Assembly: GCA_946529215.1 (NCBI GenBank)
Contig: CAMMZC010000004.1
Coordinates: 65,618 to 129,617, forward strand
DNA length: 64,000 nt
From: an uncultured Clostridia bacterium
Lineage (GTDB): Bacteria; Bacillota; Clostridia; TANB77; CAG-508
Direction: 5' to 3'
Shown: piece by piece, positions 9,801-17,690 of the stretch
How positions within the stretch are numbered: the first letter of the stretch is position 1
How the letters are laid out: every line of letters begins with the position of its first letter
Notes under the pieces: model-generated
What the model saw: only the letters and a program-made list of their open reading frames with translations
Told to the model about the DNA's origin: nothing
The model's database searches: none
Made by a program: the position numbers and the translations under genes

Positions 9801-10368
9801 AGATGAATATAATAATCTAAAATCTAGATATGATTTTATGTGTGAACAAAGACTTGATTTAGAAAACACAATGGCAAAATTGAATAATATAATTGCAGAA
9901 ATTACAGAAACAATGAAAAAGCAATTTAAAGAAAGATTCAAAATTATAAATAAGAATTTTGGAGAAGTATTTAGCGAATTATTTGGAGGAGGAAAGGCTG
10001 AAATTTTGCTTGAAGATGAAAATAATGTGCTAGAATGTGGAATAAATATAAATGTTCAACCACCAGGAAAGAAGTTACAAAATATGCTTTTGTTATCTGG
10101 AGGAGAGAGAGCTTTTACAGCAATTGCATTACTTTTTGCAATTTTAAAAATGAATCCTGCGCCATTCTGTGTACTTGATGAAATTGAAGCTGCTCTAGAT
10201 GATGTAAATGTATATAGATATGCAGAATTTTTGAAAAAGTTTGCTAAAAATACTCAATTTTTACTTATTACTCATAGAAAAGGTACAATGGAAGCAGCAG
10301 ATACAGTTTATGGCGTAACTATGGAAGAACACGGAATTTCAAAACTTTTATCTATGAAATTAAAATAA
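6823..10368 (+). CDS. smc: Chromosome segregation ATPase SMC
   Basis: Full-length SMC (1181 aa, the usual size), the condensin ATPase that with ScpA/ScpB compacts and segregates the chromosome. Residues 31-39 are the Walker A site GPNGSGKSN in a head domain beginning MYLKRLEMQGFKSFADKT. Two long coiled-coil arms (about 170-500 and 680-1000) flank the hinge (about 515-670; conserved GRASFLPI and SGAMAGGS). The C-terminal head has the ABC signature LLSGGERAFTAIALLFA (~1090) and Walker B PFCVLDEIEAALD (~1112). SD AAGGAG precedes ATG 6823. No ScpA/B or ftsY neighbour is present here, unlike Bacillus where ftsY follows. Confidence 0.98.
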   Translation: MYLKRLEMQGFKSFADKTVLEFMPGITSVIGPNGSGKSNIVDSIKWILGEQSMKELRGGKSSDIIFAGTQTRKSLGFAEASLIFDNTDGALPIEYTEVTVTRKIYRSGETGYFINKTPCRLKDILELFMDTGIGKDGYSIIGQGKIDQILSNKSEDRRNVFEEAAGIVKYKTRKEESEKKLERTKLNLLRINDILTEIEANLEPLKKQSEKARRYLDLKQELKNIEVGLFVYNIEKYKKDMQKVTEDIDIITSNCNLEEGKLEKIKILKEELKENIDEITNKIEAMQNIGFESQKKQEQLNSDINVFKSKIENNEQNEKRYLEEIEELNKKITTSEEEMNAKLDKKISLKENKEKFVKELEEKENELKKIMATFSEKELKIEDAKRKLEANIDQKYEIESEINTQNTNIANIEKRSKQIENEISSNISEKDRINFDKDDIQKLCYEAQKVKNEVDKNLSEILTKKQEAESKIKNIDLKLNNLNQDLHFKESRHRFLVETEKEKEGYINSVKSLLKDCQNIKELGKGMNGALAELIEVPEELQTAIEMTLGATLQNIVTESEEDAKRLIEHLRNNKLGRASFLPITSVRGKKLDKIKGAGDGVLGIAADLIKYNKKYEQIIFSLLGRTVIVKNMDIAIDLAKKNGYSFRIVTIDGDVVNPSGAMAGGSVAKKTVNILGRSKEIEKLAKQIEDLKSQIEQLQNEKQKIVDGSKEIFEKEKELQEKAKQAEIEYNVQKQKKESIEQFIEKIENTIQKLRQEKENLAKQKEEAEKNIKTFEENVAKIVETNSELQQMIEKFAESNKDTQKKVDDLNFDITNLKISVSSFDESENSIEEITNIMKQDIENSKNSISSKEKLIEDIKQENIELGEKIEDSLKKIEEVKNEVQNSGENIEKLKQERIKTNEKLAQKETEQADEYRIIEDLKSQIVKLDVKKNKIEEDLKAQIDKLWEEYELTPNATEEFEKPENVSLTQKRVNNLHADIRDLGDVNVNSIDEYNNLKSRYDFMCEQRLDLENTMAKLNNIIAEITETMKKQFKERFKIINKNFGEVFSELFGGGKAEILLEDENNVLECGININVQPPGKKLQNMLLLSGGERAFTAIALLFAILKMNPAPFCVLDEIEAALDDVNVYRYAEFLKKFAKNTQFLLITHRKGTMEAADTVYGVTMEEHGISKLLSMKLK

Positions 10369-10394
10369 GAAATTAAATAGTTGGGGTGGGAATT

Positions 10395-10420
10395 TTGAAG
10401 GTTTTTGCCTCAATTTTTTT
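10395..10420 (+). terminator. Probable terminator after smc
   Basis: TTGAAGG (10395-10401) pairs with CCTCAA (10408-10413) with one bulged A, followed by seven or more T residues. It is a short stem, but its position 27 bp after the smc stop fits. Confidence 0.55.
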
Positions 10421-10537
10421 TATAGTTAATTTGAAAATAAAGTAGAAAAAAGAAAAATACGTTTAAAAAATTATAACTTAAAGTGAGATAAAAAGAATAT
10501 AACAAACCCTTGGAATTTAAGTGTTTTTTTAAAAAAA

Positions 10538-10795
10538 TTATTTTGTTTTTTCAATTCTTTCATAAGCCTCAACATCTTGGAAAAGAGGAGAGTCAAAAAA
10601 ATCTTTTAACTGAATTTCTAAACCTTCACAAATGTGTATGATGGAACTTATAGTTGGTTCTTTAACTTTTCCTCTTAAACAATCACTAAGTATTGAGGCA
10701 GACATTCCTGAATTGTATGATAATTTGTAAGCACTTAGATTGTTTTGTTCAAGTAGTTCTTTTATTCTGAGTTTTATTGCTTCTGATATTATCAT
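10538..10795 (-). CDS. XRE-family helix-turn-helix regulator (85 aa)
   Basis: A small protein consisting of one Cro/C1-type HTH: LRIKELLEQNNLSAYKLSYNSGMSASILSDCLRGK covers helices 1-4, then TISSIIHICEGLEIQLKDFF gives helix 5. The recognition helix is about SASILSDCLRG. AAGGAGATG lies upstream of the ATG at 10795. It is divergent from the RNase J gene, and the 400-bp region between could hold its operators, but no clear palindrome stands out. Targets unknown. Confidence 0.85.
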   Translation of the reverse strand: MIISEAIKLRIKELLEQNNLSAYKLSYNSGMSASILSDCLRGKVKEPTISSIIHICEGLEIQLKDFFDSPLFQDVEAYERIEKTK

Positions 10796-11048
10796 TTAAA
10801 ACACATCTCCTTGGTATTTAATTTACATATTTAGTTATTAGCAATATTATCAAAACTATACGAAATTTTAATTGGAAAGTTCCACATACTTAGGGATAAT
10901 GTTTGAAGAATAATTGAATTAAATAAAAAAACAATTTTTTATTAATTATAATTTTATTAACTGATAAATTTTTGCTAAATTAGATAAAAATGTATAACAA
11001 TTTTAGTTTATGTACAAAATACAAAAAATTATGTAAATTACATATAAT

Positions 11049-11077
11049 TTGACTTTATCGAATAAAAGTGGTATAAT
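11049..11077 (+). promoter_or_regulatory. Sigma-A-type promoter of the RNase J gene
   Basis: TTGACT (11049-11054), 17-bp spacer, TATAAT (11072-11077). The predicted start is near 11084, giving a ~110-nt 5' leader. The rest of the 10796-11194 gap holds only AT-rich sequence and the SD of the divergent XRE gene. Confidence 0.8.
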
Positions 11078-11194
11078 AGCAAGAGTTTTTAATGAGATTA
11101 TATGTGTAATATTTACAAGTTATGGATAAATTAGGGGATTTATGCCTATTACTTGTGATGTGTATAATAAAAAAATAAGGGAAGGAATGAAAAA

Positions 11195-13201
11195 ATGAAA
11201 GAAAAACAACAAAGGACTACTAGAGATAGAAGGAGCATAGGAGCTCAAAGTAATAATACAGTCCAAAGAAAAACAAGAAATAGTGTAAGAACACAAACAA
11301 CAAAAGAAAGAAAAGAAAAACAAAACGAAAGAATGCAAAGCAGTATAGAAAAAAATGAAAGAATTCAAAATAATTCGGAAAGAAATATCGTGTCAGAAAG
11401 AAAAACAAGAATAAGTACAAGAACTAGCACAAATAAAAACATAAGTACAGGTACAACTACAAGCTCAAGCAAAAATATAAGAAGAAGTACAGCTACAAGA
11501 AGTGCGAATACAAAAAAAAGTGAAGAAGAGCAATTTGGCTTTAAAAGACCAAAACTTAGAATAATCCCATTAGGAGGATTGCATGAAATAGGTAAGAATA
11601 TTACTGTGTTTGAATATGGAGATGATATGATTGCAGTTGACTGCGGTCTATCTTTTCCAGAAGATGATATGTTAGGAGTAGACTTAGTAATTCCAGATAT
11701 AACATATATTTTAAATAACAAAGAAAAATTTAGGGGATTGGTAATTACACACGGACACGAGGATCACATTGGAGGAATACCATATTTCTTAAAACAGCTA
11801 AATGCTCCAATTTATGGAACAAAGCTTACAATTGGTCTTATAAAAAACAAACTTGAAGAGCATAATTTAGTAAATTCTACTAAATTACATGTTGTTGAAC
11901 AAGGACAAACTATTAAACTTGGATGTTTCAAAATAGAGTTTATTAGAAGCACACATAGTATTCCTGATTCTGTAATGTTTGCAATAAATACACCTGTTGG
12001 AACAATTATGCATACAGGAGATTTTAAAATTGACTTTACTCCAATAGATGGAAAAATTATGGATTTAGGAAGAATTGCAGAGATAGGAAACAAAGGCGTT
12101 TTAGCTTTAATGTCAGATAGTACAAACTCAGAAAGAAAAGGATATACAATGTCTGAAAGTTCTGTAGGGGAAGTGTTTGACAAGTTATTTATGCATTGTA
12201 CAAAAAGAATAGTTGTTGCAACATTTGCTTCAAATGTTCACAGAGTTCAACAAATTGTAAATTCAGCAGTTAAATATGGTAGAAAAATTGCTGTATGTGG
12301 TAGAAGTATGATAAATATGATAAATACTTCAAGAGAATTGGGATATATTAAATGCCCAGATAATCTATTTATAGATATAGATATGATAAATAATTACACA
12401 GATAATCAATTAGTAATAATTACAACAGGAAGCCAAGGTGAGGCGATGTCAGCACTTACTAGAATGGCTACAGGAACACATAAAAAAGTTAAAATAACTC
12501 AAAATGACTTAGTCATAATTTCAGCAACACCAATTCCTGGTAATGAAAAATATGTTTCTAAAGTTATAGATGACTTAATGCAAATCGGCGCAGAGGTTGT
12601 ATATAGCGCATTAGAAGATATTCACGTTTCAGGACATGCTTGCCAAGAAGAACAAAAATTAATATTATCACTTGTTAAACCAAAATATTTTATACCAGTT
12701 CATGGTGATTATAGACATATGATTGCACACAGTGAAACTGCGAAATCTGTTGGAATTCCAAAAGAAAATATTTTTATGTTACACAATGGTCTCGTTTTGG
12801 AAATGAACAGAGAAAGTGCAGAATATGCAGAAAATGTACCATCAGGAAGAATTTTGGTAGATGGACTTGGAATTGGAGATGTTGGAAATGTTGTTTTAAG
12901 AGACAGACAACATCTATCTCAAGATGGATTAATTGTTGTAGTTTTAACATTAGAAGGATCTACAGGAGAAGTTGTGGCAGGACCAGATGTTATAACAAGA
13001 GGATTTATTTATGTTAAAGATTCTGAAAGTGTTATGGAAGACATTAAAAACGAAGTAAGACAAGAAGTTAGAGAATGCGAATATAGGGGAATTACAGATT
13101 GGACTACAATTAAAAATATTGTTAGAGATAATTTAAGAGACTATATTTTTGAAAAAACAAAAAGAAATCCTATGATAATTCCAATTGTGATGGAGGTATA
13201 A
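11195..13201 (+). CDS. rnj: Ribonuclease J with long basic N-terminal extension
   Basis: Beta-CASP metallo-beta-lactamase RNase (668 aa) acting in mRNA decay and 5' maturation. The catalytic core begins near residue 123 (LRIIPLGGLHEIGKN), with the metal-binding HGHEDH at 186-191, HTGDFKIDFTP, SDSTNSERKGYT and the C-terminal VHGDYRHM motif. The first ~120 residues are an unusual extension rich in Arg, Lys, Thr, Ser and Asn (TRISTRTSTNKNI-like repeats), probably disordered and RNA-binding; typical RNase J1 starts directly with the core at about 555 aa. SD AAGGGAAGGA precedes ATG 11195. A terminator overlaps the stop codon. Confidence 0.95.
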   Translation: MKEKQQRTTRDRRSIGAQSNNTVQRKTRNSVRTQTTKERKEKQNERMQSSIEKNERIQNNSERNIVSERKTRISTRTSTNKNISTGTTTSSSKNIRRSTATRSANTKKSEEEQFGFKRPKLRIIPLGGLHEIGKNITVFEYGDDMIAVDCGLSFPEDDMLGVDLVIPDITYILNNKEKFRGLVITHGHEDHIGGIPYFLKQLNAPIYGTKLTIGLIKNKLEEHNLVNSTKLHVVEQGQTIKLGCFKIEFIRSTHSIPDSVMFAINTPVGTIMHTGDFKIDFTPIDGKIMDLGRIAEIGNKGVLALMSDSTNSERKGYTMSESSVGEVFDKLFMHCTKRIVVATFASNVHRVQQIVNSAVKYGRKIAVCGRSMINMINTSRELGYIKCPDNLFIDIDMINNYTDNQLVIITTGSQGEAMSALTRMATGTHKKVKITQNDLVIISATPIPGNEKYVSKVIDDLMQIGAEVVYSALEDIHVSGHACQEEQKLILSLVKPKYFIPVHGDYRHMIAHSETAKSVGIPKENIFMLHNGLVLEMNRESAEYAENVPSGRILVDGLGIGDVGNVVLRDRQHLSQDGLIVVVLTLEGSTGEVVAGPDVITRGFIYVKDSESVMEDIKNEVRQEVRECEYRGITDWTTIKNIVRDNLRDYIFEKTKRNPMIIPIVMEV

Positions 13202-13229
13202 AAAAACTAGGCATTAAGTCTAGTTTTTT
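13201..13229 (+). terminator. Intrinsic terminator overlapping the RNase J stop codon
   Basis: AAAAAACTAG (13201-13210) pairs perfectly with CTAGTTTTTT (13220-13229) and a T run follows. Confidence 0.8.
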
Positions 13230-13257
13230 TACTATTTTACATAATGTGCCAAAAGAC

Positions 13258-13286
13258 TTGATATTTTTTTGAATATAGTATATAAT
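13258..13286 (+). promoter_or_regulatory. Promoter of gltX
   Basis: TTGATA (13258-13263), 17-bp spacer, TATAAT (13281-13286). The leader to the gltX start is only ~70 nt, which leaves no room for a T-box. Confidence 0.75.
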
Positions 13287-13361
13287 ACCATCATAGTTCA
13301 AACGATAAAAGAAACAAAATCAAATTAGCGAAATAGTGAATTTTAAAAGGGAGGAAACGTA

Positions 13362-15011
13362 ATGAATTATAAAGAATTAGCTGATATGATATTTCCAAAT
13401 GCAAAGGAGATTTCATATTATGAAGAAAAATATCCAAGAAGAAATTTACCAGAAGGAGCGGTTGTAACAAGATTTGCACCTAGTCCAACAGGTTTCGTTC
13501 ACATTGGAGGATTATATCAAGCTTTAGTGGCAAGAACAGTAGCTAAAAAAACAGGAGGTGTATTTTTCTTAAGAGTAGAAGATACAGATCAAAAAAGAGA
13601 AGTTGAAAATGGAATAACAGGAATAGTAAACTCTTTAAAAGATTTTGATATGGCACCAGATGAAGGAATGATTTCTGAAACAGAAGAAATAGGTGAATAT
13701 GGTCCATATAAACAATCTTTAAGAAAAGAGATTTATCAAGCTTACGCTAAATATATGCTAGAACAAGGTAAAGCGTATCCTTGTTTTGAAACAGCTGAAG
13801 AAGGAGCAGAAAGAATTGCAAAACAAGAAGCAGCAAAAGTTAGAACAGGATATTATGGAGTTTGGGCAAAATATAGAAACTTAAGCTTAGACGAAGCAGC
13901 TGAAAAAATTAAAGCTGGAGTGCCATACATTATAAGATTTAAATCACCAGGTCGAGAAGATAGAAAAATTCAACATAAAGATGTTATAAAAGGAAAAGTA
14001 GATTTTCCAGAAAATGATCAAGATATAGTAATAATAAAAGCAGATGGACTTCCTACATATCACTTTGCACACCTTGTTGATGACCATTTAATGGGAACAA
14101 CACATGTAATTAGAAGTGATGAATGGCTATCATCTGTACCACTTCATTTGCAATTATTCCAAGAAGCCGGATTTAAAGCACCTAAATATGCACATATAGC
14201 ACCAATTATGAAAAATGATGAAGGAAATAAACGTAAATTAAGTAAAAGAAAAGATCCAGAAGCAGCAGTTTCATATTATGAAGAAATTGGAGTTCCAAGT
14301 TTATCAGTAAAAGAATACCTATTAAATATTGCAAATTCTACATTTGAAAATTGGAGAAGGCAAAATAAAGATAAATCCATAGATGAGTTTGATTTTCAAT
14401 TGAACAAAATGAGCGTTAGTGGAGCATTATTTGATATGACAAAACTGTTTGATGTATCAAAAATAGTTATATCATCATATTCAGCTGATGAAGTATATAA
14501 TGAATCTTTAAAATGGGCAGAAAAACATGATAAAGAATTAGTAGAAATGTTATCAGATAAAGATTATTCTTTAAAAGTTTTAGGAATAGAAAGAGGAAAT
14601 GCTAAACCTAGAAAAGATATTGCAAAATGGTCAGATGTTAAAGAAAATATTATATATATGTATGATGACAAATTCTTAAATAGCAAACAAGAATATCCAT
14701 ATCAAGTAATTTCAGATAAAGAAAGTATTAACAAAATTTTAGAGTTATATATAGAAAAATATTATGATGAAAATGACGACAAACAAACTTGGTTTGATAA
14801 AATAAAAGACTTAGCAGGAGAAATGGGATATGCAAGAGAAGTAAAAGAATTTAAAGCAAATCCAGACGCATATAAAGCTCATGTTGGAGATGTAAGTACA
14901 GTTTTAAGAGTAGCATTAACAGGAAGAACAAATACTCCAGATATGTACGAAATTATGCAAGTTTTAGGAAAAACAAGTGTTGAAAATAGATTAAGAAAAG
15001 CTATGAGTTAA
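13362..15011 (+). CDS. gltX: Glutamate--tRNA ligase
   Basis: Class I aminoacyl-tRNA synthetase charging tRNA-Glu (549 aa, somewhat longer than the ~480 aa of Bacillus GltX). The Rossmann fold starts with RFAPSPTGFVHIGG (HIGH-type motif at 47-50), then RVEDTDQKR. The second class I signature is KRKLSKRKD (KMSKS-type, near residue 293). The C-terminal half is the helical anticodon-binding region and ends VLGKTSVENRLRKAM. A strong SD (GGGAGG) precedes ATG 13362. Whether it charges only tRNA-Glu or also tRNA-Gln cannot be told from this window. Confidence 0.95.
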   Translation: MNYKELADMIFPNAKEISYYEEKYPRRNLPEGAVVTRFAPSPTGFVHIGGLYQALVARTVAKKTGGVFFLRVEDTDQKREVENGITGIVNSLKDFDMAPDEGMISETEEIGEYGPYKQSLRKEIYQAYAKYMLEQGKAYPCFETAEEGAERIAKQEAAKVRTGYYGVWAKYRNLSLDEAAEKIKAGVPYIIRFKSPGREDRKIQHKDVIKGKVDFPENDQDIVIIKADGLPTYHFAHLVDDHLMGTTHVIRSDEWLSSVPLHLQLFQEAGFKAPKYAHIAPIMKNDEGNKRKLSKRKDPEAAVSYYEEIGVPSLSVKEYLLNIANSTFENWRRQNKDKSIDEFDFQLNKMSVSGALFDMTKLFDVSKIVISSYSADEVYNESLKWAEKHDKELVEMLSDKDYSLKVLGIERGNAKPRKDIAKWSDVKENIIYMYDDKFLNSKQEYPYQVISDKESINKILELYIEKYYDENDDKQTWFDKIKDLAGEMGYAREVKEFKANPDAYKAHVGDVSTVLRVALTGRTNTPDMYEIMQVLGKTSVENRLRKAMS

Positions 15012-15015
15012 TTTA

Positions 15016-15024
15016 GGGACGGGG
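15016..15024 (+). repeat. GGGACGG-type dispersed repeat, minimal copy
   Basis: GGGACGGGG three bases after the gltX stop region. It resembles the core of the hairpin repeats at 48917, 50197 and 53391. Too short to be certain by itself. Confidence 0.3.
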
Positions 15025-15081
15025 CAAAAATGTAAGGTAAAAATAATATATGAAAATTTAAAAGGAGTGCATGAAAAATGG

Positions 15082-15585
15082 ATGATAATGTTAATGGAAA
15101 AGTATGAACAACTTCAGAAAGTTTCTTCACACGAGTTACATAGTAAAGCGATAAAATTAATAGAAGAAATTGAGAGTGGAAAGCTACTCGATTGGGAAAT
15201 ATATCTTAAAGCAGAAGAGATTACACTATTATTGGCAGCAATAGAAGATGCACAAAGAGAAAATGTAAAAGAAAGAATATGGGATGGAAAAGAAGAAGAA
15301 ATAAGAGTAAAAGTTCAAAATGCTACAGAGCAAATTATACAGAGAATTGAAAATTTGCCTAAGGATAAACTAGAAGGAATAATAAAAAAATATGGTAAAA
15401 AGAATGTTGCATATTTTTTAGCAGAATTTGCTTTAAGAAAATCAGGTTTTAAAAGAAAGCTAATTACTGGACTTGATGAACAAGAAGCTGAAGAAAACAA
15501 TTTAAATGCTGAATGTGAAGTAGAGAAAAGAGAAGATGTAGGACTAGAAAGACATTTAGATGAAGATGATGGAAGAGGAAGATAA
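15082..15585 (+). CDS. Hypothetical charged protein
   Basis: I do not recognise this ~167-aa protein. It is mostly helical and strongly charged: KVSSHELHSKAIKLIEEIE near the N-terminus, VKVQNATEQIIQRIENLPK in the middle, and an acidic/Arg-rich tail (GLERHLDEDDGRGR). No membrane segment or signal peptide. AAAGGAG at 15061-15067 is the only SD; the in-frame starts are GTG 15067, ATG 15082 and ATG 15088, so the exact start is unsettled. It lies 70 bp after gltX and 15 bp before the DUF951 gene, so these two small genes probably share a transcript. Confidence 0.7.
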   Translation: MIMLMEKYEQLQKVSSHELHSKAIKLIEEIESGKLLDWEIYLKAEEITLLLAAIEDAQRENVKERIWDGKEEEIRVKVQNATEQIIQRIENLPKDKLEGIIKKYGKKNVAYFLAEFALRKSGFKRKLITGLDEQEAEENNLNAECEVEKREDVGLERHLDEDDGRGR

Positions 15586-15600
15586 TTAGTAGGAGAAAAA

Positions 15601-15777
15601 ATGGAATATAATATAGGAGATATTGTAAGAACAAAAAAGCCTCATCCTTGTGGATGTAAACTATGGGAAATTACAAGAGTAGGTGTAGATTTTAAACTAA
15701 AGTGTACAAATTGTGGACATGTAGTTGTTATGCCAAGAGAAAAAGCATTAAAAGCTATTACAAAAAAAGAAAGCTAA
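15601..15777 (+). CDS. DUF951 family small protein (58 aa)
   Basis: A short gene, ATG 15601 to TAA 15777, with AGGAG directly upstream. The sequence has the DUF951 pattern: YNIGDIVRTKKPHPCGCKLW, EITRVGVDFKLKCTNCGH, then VMPREKALKAI. Three or four cysteines in CG/CTNCGH arrangement suggest a small zinc-ribbon-like fold. DUF951 proteins are widespread in Firmicutes and of unknown function. It sits directly behind the hypothetical gene at 15082-15585. Confidence 0.9.
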   Translation: MEYNIGDIVRTKKPHPCGCKLWEITRVGVDFKLKCTNCGHVVVMPREKALKAITKKES

Positions 15778-15969
15778 GATAAATAACAATTTCCAAAAAG
15801 TGTAATTGAAAAATGCAAAACAATATATTATAATAAATATGTAAAGGTTATAAATTTTTTATCAATATATATTTTTAAAATTTATGCCCCATGTCCATTC
15901 ATTCAGATGTATGAATTAAAAAATATATATTAATAAATAATAATACAGAAATAAAAGGGGAAAATAAAG

Positions 15970-16836
15970 ATGTTTGGAAGAAGAAGCGATGGAGTAGAGT
16001 TAAAAACTATGCCTGCTGAATTTAAACTAATGCCAATGCTTATGAAAGAAAGATCAGATAGTCAGGTGTTTTTTAACCAAGATGTACCAATATCGGCAAT
16101 AGAAGAGTACATAAGCAAAAAAAATGAGGAAGGAATAAGAATTACTTTAATAGATGTAGTTTTTGCAGGAATTGTAAGAATTTTAGGACAAAGACCTGCA
16201 CTTAATAGATTTGCGAAAAATGGAAGAGCTTATCAAAGAAATGGAATTACAATTTGTATGTCTATAAAAAAATCTCTTACAGATGAGGGAGAAGAGACTA
16301 CAATAAAAGTGCCATTTACTGGAAAAGAGAACCTTTTTGAGATTAAGGATAAATTACAAAAAATGATAGCAGAAAACAAAGCACAAGAAAATGAAAATGG
16401 TACAGACAAAACGGCAGATTTTTTATCAAAAATACCTACAGGAATTTTAAAAGCCATAGTTGGTTTTTTAGTACATTTGGATAATAAAGGAAGATTACCA
16501 AAAAAGATTATAGAAATAAGTCCTTTCCATACAAGTGCATTTGTTACAAATGTTGGGTCACTTGGAATTGACTCTATCTATCACCACATATACAATTTTG
16601 GAACTACTAGCCTATTTTTTGCAGTAGGAAAAAAGAAAAAATCTTATGTTTTTGAAGATGACGAAGTTGTTAAAGAAAAATGCGTAAACCTAGCATTTGT
16701 TGGAGATGAGAGAATTTGTGACGGATATTATTATGCTCATTCTTTTAAAATGCTTACAAGATATTTAAGACATCCAGAATTATTGGAAAAAACACTTGAT
16801 GAGGAATTGGCAGAAAAAGAAAAACTTAATGTTTAA
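15970..16836 (+). CDS. 2-oxoacid dehydrogenase E2-like acyltransferase domain protein, catalytic His missing
   Basis: A 288-aa stand-alone domain with the E2/chloramphenicol acetyltransferase fold and no lipoyl or subunit-binding domain. Family traits: an N-terminal strand with FFNQDVPISAIEEYI, the RPALNRFA segment, FHTSAFVTNVGSLGIDS, and a terminal block GDERICDGYYYAHSFK (245-260). In active E2 enzymes this block is DHRVxDG; here the catalytic His is replaced by Glu247 while Asp251-Gly252 remain. The other catalytic parts of a pyruvate dehydrogenase complex are not nearby. It may be a non-catalytic or differently acting relative. SD AAAAGGGG precedes ATG 15970. Confidence 0.8.
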   Translation: MFGRRSDGVELKTMPAEFKLMPMLMKERSDSQVFFNQDVPISAIEEYISKKNEEGIRITLIDVVFAGIVRILGQRPALNRFAKNGRAYQRNGITICMSIKKSLTDEGEETTIKVPFTGKENLFEIKDKLQKMIAENKAQENENGTDKTADFLSKIPTGILKAIVGFLVHLDNKGRLPKKIIEISPFHTSAFVTNVGSLGIDSIYHHIYNFGTTSLFFAVGKKKKSYVFEDDEVVKEKCVNLAFVGDERICDGYYYAHSFKMLTRYLRHPELLEKTLDEELAEKEKLNV

Positions 16837-16912
16837 AAAATATGGATTTCATTTTTTTAAGTAAATTTAGTTATGGATAGAAAATATTTATACAAAATTC
16901 AGGAGGAATAAA

Positions 16913-17611
16913 ATGGAAGAAAAGAAGAAAATAACTTTATCAACAATATTTATGGTTTTAGCAGTAATCGTAATTATTATTATGGCTTATTTTATATATA
17001 TTTTTTATAATGAAAAAAATGCTGAAACACAAAAAGTTGCTGATCTAAATAATGAAGTTAATAGTTTAAAAAGTACAGTTAATAATTTAAATGAAAAAAT
17101 AAATAATGTTTCTAATACTGTGAATAATTCTGAAAACTCAAGTAAAGAAAACAAAACAGAATCTTTTAACAAAGATAATATTCAAAATAAAATATTTCAG
17201 GAAATATTTGGGGAAGGTTATTCTGCAGTATTAGAAAATAATAAAATCACTATTACATTAAAAAGCCAAGAAAGATTGTGGACTGATAAGGATTTTTCTA
17301 AACCGATAAATAATAAAAAATATATAGTTGAAGGGTTAGAAGGTAAAATAAAGAAAATAGTTGCAGCAAATATGGCACAAGATGTAAGTCCAGAAATTTT
17401 GATTCTAATGGATGATGGTACATTAAAATATGTAGATTTATCTGGACCTGTATTTAGTAATAAAAATCCTGATAATATACATTTTATAGGAGATAATATT
17501 CCTTGGGCTACTAATTTAAAGAATATTATAGATATAAAAGTTGATGGAGACTACCATTATGCAATAGACAACACGGGAAAAGAAATTAAAATATGGAATA
17601 ATGAAGCATAA
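16913..17611 (+). CDS. Membrane-anchored coiled-coil protein of unknown function
   Basis: 232 aa. A cytoplasmic KKK start, one membrane helix (about residues 10-32, IFMVLAVIVIIIMAYFIYIF), then a coiled coil (LNNEVNSLKSTVNNLNEKINN), a Ser/Asn-rich linker and a C-terminal beta-rich domain of ~120 residues (GYSAVLENNKITITLKSQ..., ILMDDGTLKYVDLSG). The domain is predicted outside the membrane. Not recognised. AGGAGG precedes ATG 16913. It precedes a secreted peptidase and may share a cell-surface role. Confidence 0.75.
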   Translation: MEEKKKITLSTIFMVLAVIVIIIMAYFIYIFYNEKNAETQKVADLNNEVNSLKSTVNNLNEKINNVSNTVNNSENSSKENKTESFNKDNIQNKIFQEIFGEGYSAVLENNKITITLKSQERLWTDKDFSKPINNKKYIVEGLEGKIKKIVAANMAQDVSPEILILMDDGTLKYVDLSGPVFSNKNPDNIHFIGDNIPWATNLKNIIDIKVDGDYHYAIDNTGKEIKIWNNEA

Positions 17612-17690
17612 AAAAATTTATATAAAGTAACAATTATAATTTTAAATTCATTGTATATATTAAGAATTTTTAATAAAGAGGAGAAATGCG

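Noticed and set aside
13230..13361. T-box or other tRNA-sensing leader before gltX
   Set aside because: Only ~70 nt lie between the promoter and the start, with no T-box motif.
15071..15085. Four-codon ATGAAAAATGGATGA mini-frame after a good SD
   Set aside because: Too short to call; probably an accident of the leader before the gene at 15082, though it is well placed.
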